Below the pieces are notes generated by a model. The model was not told the origin of the DNA and did no database searches. It was given only the letters and a program-made list of their open reading frames with translations. The position numbers were made by a program, and so were the translations under genes. A DNA stretch of 64,000 nt, taken from positions 1 through 64,000 of the forward strand of contig NZ_JAOQJV010000005.1 in the NCBI RefSeq assembly GCF_025567415.1, given 5' to 3'. This DNA comes from Claveliimonas ammoniilytica (GTDB taxonomy: Bacteria > Bacillota > Clostridia > Lachnospirales > Lachnospiraceae). Below, piece by piece: positions 42,536-50,830 of this stretch; position 1 is the first letter of the stretch; every line of letters begins with the position of its first letter.

Positions 42536-43188
42536 AAACGGAACTAAAAAACTGCCTGTCGTTATATAAGATTTTTTATTCATGTGCATTTATACTGATA
42601 TTGTGTGCTATTCATCCGATTATATACTATGAAGAAATCGGTTCAGCGATTCAGTCGCCAATAGCATTTTTAACAATTATTTTTTGTAGTGACACATATT
42701 TGATGGAAGTAAAAAGTAAGCGTGCCGATGTATTTCATTTGTATGATCAAAAAAAGCAGTTAAAAGTAATATCGCAGAGAGTGGGCGTTCAAATATTATA
42801 TTTATTAATACTTTCCTGTGTTGGATATGTTTTGTTTTTCTGGCAAAAACCGGGCAGTGTAAACGAAGGCATTTCGGGTATTCAGATATTTCTTTTATAT
42901 TTCATTGCAATGTTTGGAACTATCTGGCTTTGGAGTATATGCTCTGTGATTTTGTGTACATTGCTTCGAAATATGTGGGCAGGTATTGGATGTTTATTTG
43001 GAATTGTCATTGGACTTATATCAAAAGCGGGAAGTTCATTTTTCGGAAATCTGGGATTGTTTTCTTTCAGCTTTTGTGAACCTACTCAATTAATGTCCGA
43101 GAGTTGGATTTATGGAACGCTTGTGTCTTTTATAGCGGGGCTGTTTTTATTTGCAGTATTACCAATGACTTTAAAGAAAAGAGGATAG
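42532..43188 (+). CDS. ABC transporter permease subunit 2
   Basis: A 218-residue protein with about six hydrophobic segments and few charged residues, matching small ABC-2 type permeases. A TTG start at 42532 is inferred because AGGAGGG lies just upstream and the start overlaps the previous stop (TTGA). No closer family is recognised. It lies 3 bases before the ATPase gene, so permeases and ATPase form one complex. Confidence 0.72.
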   Translation: MKTELKNCLSLYKIFYSCAFILILCAIHPIIYYEEIGSAIQSPIAFLTIIFCSDTYLMEVKSKRADVFHLYDQKKQLKVISQRVGVQILYLLILSCVGYVLFFWQKPGSVNEGISGIQIFLLYFIAMFGTIWLWSICSVILCTLLRNMWAGIGCLFGIVIGLISKAGSSFFGNLGLFSFSFCEPTQLMSESWIYGTLVSFIAGLFLFAVLPMTLKKRG

Positions 43189-43191
43189 ATT

Positions 43192-44064
43192 ATGAGTATT
43201 AGAATAAATGATTTAACAGTTAGATTTAAAAATGGTGTAGTTGCAGTAAATAAGGCATCTCTTGAAATACCTAAGGGAATTTACGGACTTTTGGGTGAGA
43301 ATGGTGCCGGAAAAACCACTTTGATGAGGGTTCTTACAACTGTTTTAAAACAAACGGAAGGAATGGTTTCCCTTGATGGAATTCTGTATAACGAGGGAAA
43401 TTATGAGAAAATACAGAAAAAGATTGGTTATCTTCCACAGGAAATCGACTTATATCCGAATCTTACGGTGAAAGAATGTCTTGTATATATGGGGGGACTG
43501 TCAGGAGTAGCCAGAAATGACCTCGAACAAAGAATTACCTATTATCTGGAAAAGACTTCTCTTACAGAGCATCAGAATAAAAAAATGCGGCAATTATCTG
43601 GTGGTATGAAGAGACGTGTCGGACTCATACAGGCACTTCTTAATAATCCGGATTTTTTGATTATTGATGAACCTACCACCGGGTTAGATCCGGAAGAAAG
43701 AATCAGGATCCGCAATCTTTTGGTTGATTTTTCAAAGGATAGAACTGTGCTGTTTTCCACTCATGTAGTAGAAGATTTAGCAGCAACCTGTACACAGCTT
43801 GCCATTATGAAAAAGGGAAGTTTTTTATATTCTGGAAGCGTGAGTGGGTTGCTGGAAAATGCAAAGGGCTGTGTTTGGAATTGTACGGTACAAAACGCAG
43901 AAGAAGCCCGTTTGTTAGAAGCCAATTATTCTATTTCATCTAAGCAGTATGTAGAAAATGGAATTCATATGAAAGTATTAAGCAAAGGAAAGCCAAATGA
44001 GAATTGTGTCCTGGATAATGATATCACTTTGGAAGATGCATATATTTATTTGACGAATAGTTGA
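43192..44064 (+). CDS. ABC transporter ATPase subunit
   Basis: A 290-residue ATPase with Walker A GLLGENGAGKTTLMRVL (about residue 38), Q loop IGYLPQEIDLYPNLTV, signature LSGGMKRRVGL (about 135), Walker B FLIIDEPTTGLDPEER (about 155) and switch His in FSTHVVEDLA. It belongs to the ABC-2/CcmA-like group used by lantibiotic-immunity and drug exporters. It is last in the operon. A hairpin follows after 6 bases. Confidence 0.93.
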   Translation: MSIRINDLTVRFKNGVVAVNKASLEIPKGIYGLLGENGAGKTTLMRVLTTVLKQTEGMVSLDGILYNEGNYEKIQKKIGYLPQEIDLYPNLTVKECLVYMGGLSGVARNDLEQRITYYLEKTSLTEHQNKKMRQLSGGMKRRVGLIQALLNNPDFLIIDEPTTGLDPEERIRIRNLLVDFSKDRTVLFSTHVVEDLAATCTQLAIMKKGSFLYSGSVSGLLENAKGCVWNCTVQNAEEARLLEANYSISSKQYVENGIHMKVLSKGKPNENCVLDNDITLEDAYIYLTNS

Positions 44065-44069
44065 ATATA

Positions 44070-44092
44070 ACGGCGGGCAAGTTGCCCGCCGT
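44070..44092. terminator. GC-rich hairpin between convergent genes
   Basis: ACGGCGGGC-AAGTT-GCCCGCCGT is a perfect 9-bp stem between the ABC ATPase (+) and the NB-ARC protein (-). It lacks a clear T tract on either side, so efficiency is uncertain. Confidence 0.65.
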
Positions 44093-44101
44093 AAATTGTA
44101 C

Positions 44102-46414
44102 TTATTTTGTTAAAAGACCGGATAGATTTTTTCCAATGCAAAATCCAATCTGTGGATATAACTCCTGAATTTCCTGATATTTTGCTTCAATCATTTCTGG
44201 TTCATCAGCCCAGATCTTTTCATATATTTTGAAAGCTCTTTTAAAATGTGTTTTGGCTTGCGGAAGATTGGCAGTCATCAGATAAATGGTTCCAAGGGTT
44301 TCCTGTACTTTGGCATAATCCAGACAGTCATCGGAATGGTATTCCTTGATGATGCCGGATAATTTTTGCAATTCAGAGATGCCTCTTTCGGGTTCCTGCT
44401 GTTCTGTCAGGAACATTGCATAATTGGCAATCTGAGGTATGCTGTCATTTATATGAAGCAGGTTAAATTGGTCAAGCAGTGAGATACTTTTTTCCATGTG
44501 TTCTCTTGCAAGATCGGGATGACCGTTCATGCGGTAAAGTCCACCGAGATTGGCATGAAGGTTGGAAACAAGGCGAGCATTGTCAGCAGTGATATTTTCT
44601 ATCTGGGCAAGTGCATCCTTTTCCAGTTTTATTGCTTTTTCAGGTTTGGTTTCAAGAGTTGCCTGAAAATCTAGTAATAATGCCCGGTCAGAGTCGGTTC
44701 CAATGTTTTTTGTCTTTAACAGCCCCGTCAGTTCCTGAATGATTCCATTCATACCTTTGTGGTAGTTATAGTTATCCATGTATGGAAATGCATTTTCCAG
44801 AAAAAGCAGATACTTTGGTATATCATCCTTTTCAATCAATACTATGATATTTCCGATTGTTTGAAATAGCTTTTTGTAATAATCTACTTCCATTCCATGC
44901 ATTAAACATATTTTCTGTAAAGAATCCAGTAATATGTGGCAGCGAGTTACAGATGGTTTTGTCTCTGAAAGGGTGATTTCCTGAATCATCGGATGCAGAG
45001 AGATAGTGCGACGTGTTGTTGTCTGAACGAAACCAGTCTCAATTAAATCGTTGATTTCATTTAGTGTGGGCATTTCCAGCCATTTGGCAAATATACGGGC
45101 AGAAATACCGGTGGAAGGAAGAAAGCACATATTACACATGATATCCTGCTGTTCAAGAGATAAAGTGTATAAAGAAAACAGCGTATGGATATGACTGTAA
45201 TAGGTGGCTTTGCTGCTTTGTCCATCTTTGATTATTTTAATTTTATCTTCGTTATGGAAAGATGCTTTTTCCACCTGAAGTCTTGTTAATAACTGGTCTG
45301 GAGTTGAGATTCCATTTTCCAGAAGTTTTGCTGCCAGTTCCACGGCAAAAGTATGAGAGTGAACAGTTTCGATGATCTTTTCAACTGTTGCCCGGTACGT
45401 GTCTGCCTCTGAATAAAATACTGATGCCAGCTGGAAGAGAGCGTTCATATCCTCTATTTCTTTTAATGGCAGAGTACAGTATTCATCCAGTTTGCTTCGG
45501 GTTGTAAACAAAATCTGGCAGCGATATTTTAATACTACTGACAGAAAGCTGTCCTGTGTCGCAGTGACATTAAAATTATCTATGATAAGCAGAGTATCAG
45601 ATTTCAGGGAACGCAGAAAACGGTTATGTCTTTGAAACCGTTCCTGGTCAGTGCTTTCCGGCGGATCGTCAATAAAATCCATGTCAGTAATATCCTGATG
45701 AAGATTGCCGGTATATTCTATATAAAGTATATTGGTGTATTGCTTTATGTACCGCTTTGCGTAGGCTTTGACAAGTTCACTTTTTCCGATTCCGGCGATT
45801 CCGCAAAGGAAAACATGACGGTTTTCCTCAAGCACGGTATATAATTCTTCCAGTTCTTTATCTCTTCCGATAAAATGACGGCATGGTTTCGGAACCTCAC
45901 TGTCCATAATATAATCCAGCACAATGGGGGATAAAGCGCCTCCGGCGAGCAGCTTCTGATTTTTGGTATTACGTTTGATGAATTGGCGTTCCATGCCAAA
46001 AGAAATCAGTTTTGCAAGAAACAGCAGTCTTGAACTGGCTGGTTTATATAAGGGAGTCAGATTTTTCTTTTTTGCATCTGAGATGCTGTCATCCTGAATG
46101 AATAAAGTGTAAATATCTTGTATAGCCATATTACAGTCAGACATCAGTGGAAGAAGATTCTGGTGGATGGTATGGGCTAATTTTTCCTGATTGGATGGCT
46201 TGGAATAGTAAGCGGATATTTTAGGACTGATTTTAGCCTGACCAGTCATCCAGCGGCAAACCAGACCGTTATCCATTGAAAAATCCTGATTTGCCGGATC
46301 ATCCATAAAATCTTCAAATAATTCGTATAAAAAATCAGGCTGACTCATTTGATTACTTTCGCTGATATGATTTTTTAAGCAAGTGCTAATAGAAGAAAAA
46401 TCGCATCGATTCAA
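44102..46414 (-). CDS. HTH - NB-ARC (STAND) ATPase - TPR protein
   Basis: A 770-residue protein. The N-terminal region (about 1-150) includes NGLVCRWMTGQAKISPKISA, which looks like an XRE-type helix-turn-helix. An NB-ARC-type ATPase follows: HFIGRDKELEEL, Walker A LCGIAGIGKSELVKAY (about 210), Walker B TLLIIDNF (about 280), ILFTTRSKLDEY, then winged-helix-like LHPMIQEI. The C-terminal 200 residues contain TPR-like helices (ANLGGLYRMNGHPDLAREHM; LGTIYLMTANLPQAKTHFKR). Such STAND proteins act as ligand-triggered regulators or immune sensors. The TTG start is preceded by AAAGGGG. I infer a regulator of the element or a defence sensor. Confidence 0.75.
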   Translation of the reverse strand: MNRCDFSSISTCLKNHISESNQMSQPDFLYELFEDFMDDPANQDFSMDNGLVCRWMTGQAKISPKISAYYSKPSNQEKLAHTIHQNLLPLMSDCNMAIQDIYTLFIQDDSISDAKKKNLTPLYKPASSRLLFLAKLISFGMERQFIKRNTKNQKLLAGGALSPIVLDYIMDSEVPKPCRHFIGRDKELEELYTVLEENRHVFLCGIAGIGKSELVKAYAKRYIKQYTNILYIEYTGNLHQDITDMDFIDDPPESTDQERFQRHNRFLRSLKSDTLLIIDNFNVTATQDSFLSVVLKYRCQILFTTRSKLDEYCTLPLKEIEDMNALFQLASVFYSEADTYRATVEKIIETVHSHTFAVELAAKLLENGISTPDQLLTRLQVEKASFHNEDKIKIIKDGQSSKATYYSHIHTLFSLYTLSLEQQDIMCNMCFLPSTGISARIFAKWLEMPTLNEINDLIETGFVQTTTRRTISLHPMIQEITLSETKPSVTRCHILLDSLQKICLMHGMEVDYYKKLFQTIGNIIVLIEKDDIPKYLLFLENAFPYMDNYNYHKGMNGIIQELTGLLKTKNIGTDSDRALLLDFQATLETKPEKAIKLEKDALAQIENITADNARLVSNLHANLGGLYRMNGHPDLAREHMEKSISLLDQFNLLHINDSIPQIANYAMFLTEQQEPERGISELQKLSGIIKEYHSDDCLDYAKVQETLGTIYLMTANLPQAKTHFKRAFKIYEKIWADEPEMIEAKYQEIQELYPQIGFCIGKNLSGLLTK

Positions 46415-46452
46415 TAGAAATTCCCCTTTCGTAGTTAAGGTTGAGTATATCT

Positions 46453-46481
46453 ATCATAACACGAACATATATTCGATTCAA
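46453..46481 (-). promoter_or_regulatory. Promoter for the NB-ARC/TPR gene
   Basis: Read on the minus strand: TTGAAT (46481-46476), 17-base spacer, TATGAT (46458-46453). The start codon lies 39 bases downstream. A small CGAA-CATATA-TTCG palindrome lies within the spacer. Confidence 0.65.
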
Positions 46482-46597
46482 GAAAATACGGATATTTTTA
46501 AAGTGATTGTGTCAATTTACAATCAATTTCTATTCAATGTGGTTTTCAGGCAGGTTCTGTAAAATAAGCTCAGAACAAACAATAACGGGAGGAGCTT

Positions 46598-46732
46598 ATG
46601 CAACAGAATATTGAATTTGAGCGGTGCATTGATTTTCTGGTACGGATGATTGATAAGTACGGCGAAGAAGTCCTCCGGGAGTTGGAGGAAGAAAAACAGA
46701 ATAAGGAAGAAAAAGAAGCGGCAGTTTCCTGA
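46598..46732 (+). CDS. Small acidic protein, 44 residues
   Basis: ATG at 46598 with a consensus GGGAGGAG ribosome site encodes 44 residues: a helical start (FERCIDFLVRMIDKYGEEVL) and a Glu/Lys-rich tail. I have seen similar short proteins in clostridial mobile elements without known function. It is divergent from the NB-ARC gene and convergent to the toxin-antitoxin pair. The gap 46415-46597 holds promoter elements only. Confidence 0.55.
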   Translation: MQQNIEFERCIDFLVRMIDKYGEEVLRELEEEKQNKEEKEAAVS

Positions 46733-46779
46733 AATACAAAATGTAAATCAGACTGTCGCTTTTTTCATGCATTTTTAAA

Positions 46780-47388
46780 TCAAATAAATTTTAAAAGCTG
46801 ATGCAGAGTGTGTGGCTCATTATTCTGAGAAGCGGTAATACGCGTATCAAATGGCTTGAAATGATTTTGCGTATAAAAGCTCAGAAGAAATTCATTATCT
46901 TCGCATTCAAGAAACTCCATAACGCCACCTACGGAATATTTGAGACTGGATATGGTTTCCAGTGCAAATCCCAGTAGAATATTTCCAGGAATTCGTTTTT
47001 TCTTTGGAAGAGAATAGTTCTTTCCCAACTGGGCAATCAGGTAAGCTGCGGTAGTATAGGATTGTGTTTCTTCATCCAAAATACTGACACGGGACAGTTT
47101 TTTTGCCATTGTCTTGCTGATATTTGAAGCACGGACAGAGATTGGTTTTATTGTAAGTGAAAAATAACCAACCAGTGAAGCATCTTCAGCATCAAATACC
47201 AGATAAGTGATAGATTGATCTTTTTTGGTAAACTCAATCGCATTATGTAATAAAAAGTATTCCACATCGGGATTTTTGGGACAAGAAAAATCGGAGAGTA
47301 AGTCGTAAAGACTTTCCTCTCCGATATATGTCGGTTCGTCTTTATCCAAATATGCCCGAATATTAACGGTAAAATATTTATCAGACAT
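46780..47388 (-). CDS. GNAT-like acetyltransferase, probable toxin of a TA pair
   Basis: A 202-residue protein. Motif order resembles GNAT toxins: SITYLVFDAEDASLVGYFSL (beta strands 4-5), then a substrate/acetyl-CoA region with YLIAQLGKNYSLPKKKRIPG and LLGFALETISSL, and a C-terminal FLSFYTQNHFKPF strand. It overlaps by 8 bases the end of a 61-codon gene. TacT/AtaT-type toxins acetylate aminoacyl-tRNA and are paired with small antitoxins. The antitoxin-first order and overlap fit that layout. The tRNA target is inference. Confidence 0.68.
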   Translation of the reverse strand: MSDKYFTVNIRAYLDKDEPTYIGEESLYDLLSDFSCPKNPDVEYFLLHNAIEFTKKDQSITYLVFDAEDASLVGYFSLTIKPISVRASNISKTMAKKLSRVSILDEETQSYTTAAYLIAQLGKNYSLPKKKRIPGNILLGFALETISSLKYSVGGVMEFLECEDNEFLLSFYTQNHFKPFDTRITASQNNEPHTLHQLLKFI

Positions 47389-47566
47389 GTTTTTTCTTCC
47401 TTTTTGACATTAAAGCTAAGATTTCCTGTGGGTTCGTTAACTGACGTCCGGGAAGTGTCTGCTTTGGTGTGCGGTCACGGTCGGCTTCGTCAATTGCTGC
47501 GACAAAACGCTTTACGCTATTTGGATTGGATACGACAAAATTATGAGTAATACTTGAAGTAGCCAT
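47381..47566 (-). CDS. Probable antitoxin paired with GNAT protein
   Basis: A 61-residue protein with a hydrophobic N-terminal strand (ATSSITHNFVVSNPNSVKRF), a charged middle and a basic end (ALMSKRKKKHV). ATG 47566 is fixed by GAGGAGGTG; the longer upstream frame crosses the promoter and is not coding. Short proteins of this ATSSIT-NFV type precede GNAT genes in many Firmicutes in my recollection. Translational overlap with the toxin gene and a promoter with an overlapping inverted repeat suggest autoregulated TA expression. Confidence 0.65.
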   Translation of the reverse strand: MATSSITHNFVVSNPNSVKRFVAAIDEADRDRTPKQTLPGRQLTNPQEILALMSKRKKKHV

Positions 47567-47605
47567 ACTAACACCTCCTCTTTTTTGGCTTTTTTGTGTA
47601 TTTAT

Positions 47606-47634
47606 AGTATATGCAATGTGTGATAAAAACACAA
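47606..47634 (-). promoter_or_regulatory. Promoter/operator of the TA pair
   Basis: On the minus strand: TTGTGT (47634-47629), 17 bases, TATACT (47611-47606). An inverted repeat TGTGT-TTTTATC-ACACA overlaps the -35 box, a likely site for autorepression. Confidence 0.55.
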
Positions 47635-47832
47635 TATCAAAAACAGAAATTATTTCTAAATAATTTTCAAGCCGGACATTTATTAGACGCTTCCGGTAAG
47701 CGAACAATATTTTCGAGCCAATCATTTATAAGTCGCCAATGGTGGGCGGGCAATATTTTGATAACAGAAATGCTCTGTATCTAACTTAATTATACGATTG
47801 GCGAAGAAATGCGTCAATACGGAAAATAAGTA

Positions 47833-47861
47833 TTGAAAATAGTTGGAACAAGTACTAAAAT
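47833..47861 (+). promoter_or_regulatory. Promoter for the serine recombinase
   Basis: TTGAAA (47833-47838), 17 bases, TAAAAT (47856-47861). The start codon is 42 bases downstream. The rest of the 337-base gap 47567-47903 holds the divergent TA promoter and no gene. Confidence 0.55.
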
Positions 47862-47903
47862 AAGGTTGGGACAATAAAACAGAGTTATACTGCGAGGAAG
47901 ATT

Positions 47904-49658
47904 ATGAAGAATAAAAAGATTAAATGCGATATATATACCAGAGTATCCACAACCATGCAGGTAGATGGCTACAGTCTGGATGCTCAGAAAGAAAAACTCA
48001 AGAGATATGCGGAATTTCAGAACATGGAAATCGTAAATGAGTATTCCGATGAAGGTAAGTCTGGAAAGAGCGTAGAGGGCAGACCGGAATTTCAGAGAAT
48101 GTTGGATAATATTGAGAATGGAACAGATAAGGTACAGTTTGTATTGGTGTTTAAGCTTTCCAGATTCGGTCGTAATGCGGCAGATGTTTTAAATTCTTTG
48201 CAGAGGATGCAGGATTTTGGAGTGAATCTGATCTGTGTAGAAGATGGGATTGACAGCTCAAAAGATAGTGGAAAGCTGATGATTTCTGTTCTGTCTGCGG
48301 TGGCAGAGATTGAACGGGAGAATATCCTTGTTCAGACAATGGAAGGACGTAAGCAGAAAGCCAGGGAAGGAAAATGGAACGGCGGATTTGCACCATATGG
48401 TTATGAATTGGTAAATGGAGAATTGCAGATCGCAGAGGACGAAGCAGAGATTATTCGTCTGATCTATGACAAATTTATTCATACCAATATGGGAATCTCT
48501 GCGATTGCCGCATGGCTGAACCAGCATGGATATAAAAAGAAAAAACGACAGAATAATACACTGGACGCATTTGCCGCTTCATTTATAAAAGGCGTTCTGG
48601 ATAATCCGGTATACTGTGGAAAGCTGGCTTATGGACGAAGGAAAAACGAGAAAGTTTCTGGTACAAGAAATGAATACCGCATTGTAAAGCAGGAAAATTA
48701 TATGCTGCACGATGGTATCCATGAAGGGATTGTTTCAGAAACAGACTGGGAGCTGGCACATCAAAAACGGGAAAAAACAGGTGTGAAATATGAAAAGACA
48801 CATAGTCTCGATCATGAGCATATTTTATCCGGAATATTGAGATGTCCGTTATGTGGAAGCGGTATGTATGGAAACGTGAACCGAAAGAAAAAGAAAGACG
48901 GAACCTTATATAAGGATTATTTCTATTATGCCTGCAAACATCGTCGCCTGGTAGATGGTCATAAATGTGGATATCGTAAACAATGGAGCGAGGAGAAGAT
49001 TAACAATGCAGTGGAAGAAGTTATTCGGAAGCTGGTGAAGAATCCGAAATTTGAAGAAGCAATTCTGAATAAAATCGGTTCAAGAATAGATACAGAAGAA
49101 ATAGAAAAAGAGATTGAAGGACTGGAAAAACAGCACAGACAACTGACCGGAGCAAAAGCAAGGCTTGGACAGCAGATGGATAGCCTGGACATCATGGATA
49201 AATTTTATGAAAAGAAATATCAGGATATGGAGACACGCTTATATCGTCTGTATGATGAAATTGAAGGCGTGGAGAACAGTATAGAAGAAGTTAAGAATCG
49301 TCTGCTGAATATCCGGCAACAGAAAATATCAGAAGAAAACGTCTATCAATTTCTTTTATATTTTGATAAACTATATGATAAGTTCACCGACCTGGAGAAG
49401 AAAGAATTTCTTAACAGCTTTGTGGAACAGGTGGATATTTATGAGCAGGAGCAGCCAGATGGCAGATTCCTGAAGCACATAAAGTTCCGTTTTCCAGTGT
49501 ATTTTGGAGACAGGGAGACACAGGAACTTTGTTGGGACAACGAAAGTACCGTCGAGACGGTGTGCCTCTTGGGCAAACGAAAAGCAGATACTACGGTAAA
49601 CCTCAGCGTGGATATGGATGATTACTATCGTATTATAAATGGTAAAGATGAGGAATGA
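47904..49658 (+). CDS. Large serine recombinase (site-specific integrase)
   Basis: A 584-residue recombinase. The catalytic domain (1-150) shows the nucleophile Ser in DIYTRVSTTMQVDGYSLDAQ, then FVLVFKLSRFGRNAADVL with the active-site Arg pair, and SAVAEIERENI. The recombinase domain (about 160-270, GFAPYGYELVNGEL) is followed by a zinc ribbon (ILRCPLCGSGMYG ... YYACKHRR, about 310-350) and a coiled coil (about 390-490). This is the TnpX/Tn4451-like group that excises and inserts clostridial elements as circles. Its stop codon begins the candidate right attachment repeat. Confidence 0.95.
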   Translation: MKNKKIKCDIYTRVSTTMQVDGYSLDAQKEKLKRYAEFQNMEIVNEYSDEGKSGKSVEGRPEFQRMLDNIENGTDKVQFVLVFKLSRFGRNAADVLNSLQRMQDFGVNLICVEDGIDSSKDSGKLMISVLSAVAEIERENILVQTMEGRKQKAREGKWNGGFAPYGYELVNGELQIAEDEAEIIRLIYDKFIHTNMGISAIAAWLNQHGYKKKKRQNNTLDAFAASFIKGVLDNPVYCGKLAYGRRKNEKVSGTRNEYRIVKQENYMLHDGIHEGIVSETDWELAHQKREKTGVKYEKTHSLDHEHILSGILRCPLCGSGMYGNVNRKKKKDGTLYKDYFYYACKHRRLVDGHKCGYRKQWSEEKINNAVEEVIRKLVKNPKFEEAILNKIGSRIDTEEIEKEIEGLEKQHRQLTGAKARLGQQMDSLDIMDKFYEKKYQDMETRLYRLYDEIEGVENSIEEVKNRLLNIRQQKISEENVYQFLLYFDKLYDKFTDLEKKEFLNSFVEQVDIYEQEQPDGRFLKHIKFRFPVYFGDRETQELCWDNESTVETVCLLGKRKADTTVNLSVDMDDYYRIINGKDEE

Positions 49659-49670
49659 TGATTTCGCTAT
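49656..49670 (+). other. Candidate right attachment site of the 16.7-kb element
   Basis: TGATGATTTCGCTAT overlaps the recombinase stop codon and matches 14 of 15 bases of the copy at 32927-32941. Integrases often lie next to one attachment site. See the findings for a test. Confidence 0.35.
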
Positions 49671-49721
49671 AGTGACTCGTTCACGTTGATAATGTATCTG
49701 ATTTTGGAGGAAAATTAATTT

Positions 49722-50467
49722 ATGGACAAAGAAAAAGCAGATATGATTATTTATACGACAGAGGATGGTCTGACGAAAGTTGAAACTACTTTTGATGGTG
49801 ATACAGTCTGGTTGTCTATTGATCAGATGGCAGAATTGTTTCAGAGAGATAAATCAACCATTTCCAGACATATAAAAAATATATTTACAGAAGGTGAATT
49901 ACAGCGGGATTCAGTTGTTGCAAAATTTGCAACAACTGCTTCTGATGGAAAAGTTTACAATGTAGATTATTACAACCTTGATGTTATTATTTCTGTTGGC
50001 TATCGTGTAAAATCAAAACGAGGAACACAGTTCAGAATCTGGGCAACTGGGATTTTAAAAGAATACATGAGAAAAGGTTTTGCTTTAGATGATGATCGTT
50101 TGAAAAATCTGGGTGGCGGTGGATATTTCAAGGAATTGTTGGAGAGAATCCGTGATATTCGTGCATCCGAGAAAGTGTTTTATCGTCAGGTTCTGGAAAT
50201 GGACAGCTGGTATCGGGATATCTTGATTTTGCAGAACGTCAGGCAGAACGAGAACAGGCTATGACAATGAGGGACTGGGCAGAGCATCTGGATCGGATTC
50301 TGACAATGAGCGGTGAACAGCTTTTGCAGGGGAATGGAAGTATATCACACAAACAGGCTGTTGATAAAGCAACTGGTGAATATAAAAAATATAAAGCGCG
50401 AACACTCAGCACGGTGGAAGAAGACTACCTGAATGCAATAAAAATATTGGAGAAAAAAAACAGATAA
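49722..50467 (+). pseudogene. RhuM-family gene with internal deletion and frameshift
   Basis: The first 180 codons read as RhuM (DGDTVWLSIDQMAELFQRDK, YNLDVIISVGYRVKSKRGTQ, FRIWATGILKEYMRKGF). At about 50195-50205, just after KVFYRQVLE, the coding frame jumps. The next frame begins LVSGYLDFAERQAERE and runs to LSTVEEDYLNAIKIL, the normal RhuM C-terminus. In intact members these two parts are separated by roughly 90 residues, so a block has been deleted and the frame shifted. RhuM proteins are common in islands and of unknown function. The gene starts after GGAGGAAAA. Confidence 0.8.
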
Positions 50468-50610
50468 AGCAGAAGCATGGAATTATAGAAAGAGAGAACT
50501 ATAATAAGCCAAAATCTGAGAAGGGCGGACAGCCGGAATGCCCAAAAGAAAAAGAAATAGCGATTGAAGATGCGTTGAAGTATTTTCAGATGATTCCAAG
50601 TGAATCATAG
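50467..50610 (+). pseudogene. Orphan fragment of the RlmD-type C-terminal module
   Basis: Forty-seven codons with no start, ending at TAG 50608-50610, read KQKHGIIERENYNKPKSE then QPECPKEKEIAIEDALKYF. They align closely with the last 45 residues of RlmD in this window (KRKCGIEVGENYNLPKSE, CPKEKEDAIKAALKYF). It follows the RhuM remnant with no gap. It is a remnant of some other gene that carried the same module, or the trace of a recombination event. Confidence 0.75.
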
Positions 50611-50707
50611 GCTGACTTGGCTTATCGGATGGAGAAAATTCAACTAATGTTATTGAGCCTTCGGACATTGGGAATAAAACCTGATGTTCGTAGGCTTTTT
50701 GTTCATG

Positions 50708-50742
50708 ACAATAGAATGCTTGCGGAGCGTGCATTCTATTGT
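50708..50742. repeat. Perfect 12-bp inverted repeat
   Basis: ACAATAGAATGC (50708-50719) and GCATTCTATTGT (50731-50742) flank an 11-base GC-rich loop. No T tract follows. It lies in the 220-base gap before the WYL regulator, which also holds a TATAAT at about 50765. It could be a terminator, an operator or a small repeat element. Confidence 0.5.
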
Positions 50743-50830
50743 ATAAAGAAAAATTTTTCGCGGATATAATAAACATGACATATAGCTGTCGTGTTGAATC
50801 AGGTATGATATGTATGGAGTGTAAGAAACG

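Noticed and set aside
47567..47725. N-terminal extension of the antitoxin frame
   Set aside because: It would cross the promoter and the GAGGAGGTG site; the 61-codon start is far better supported.
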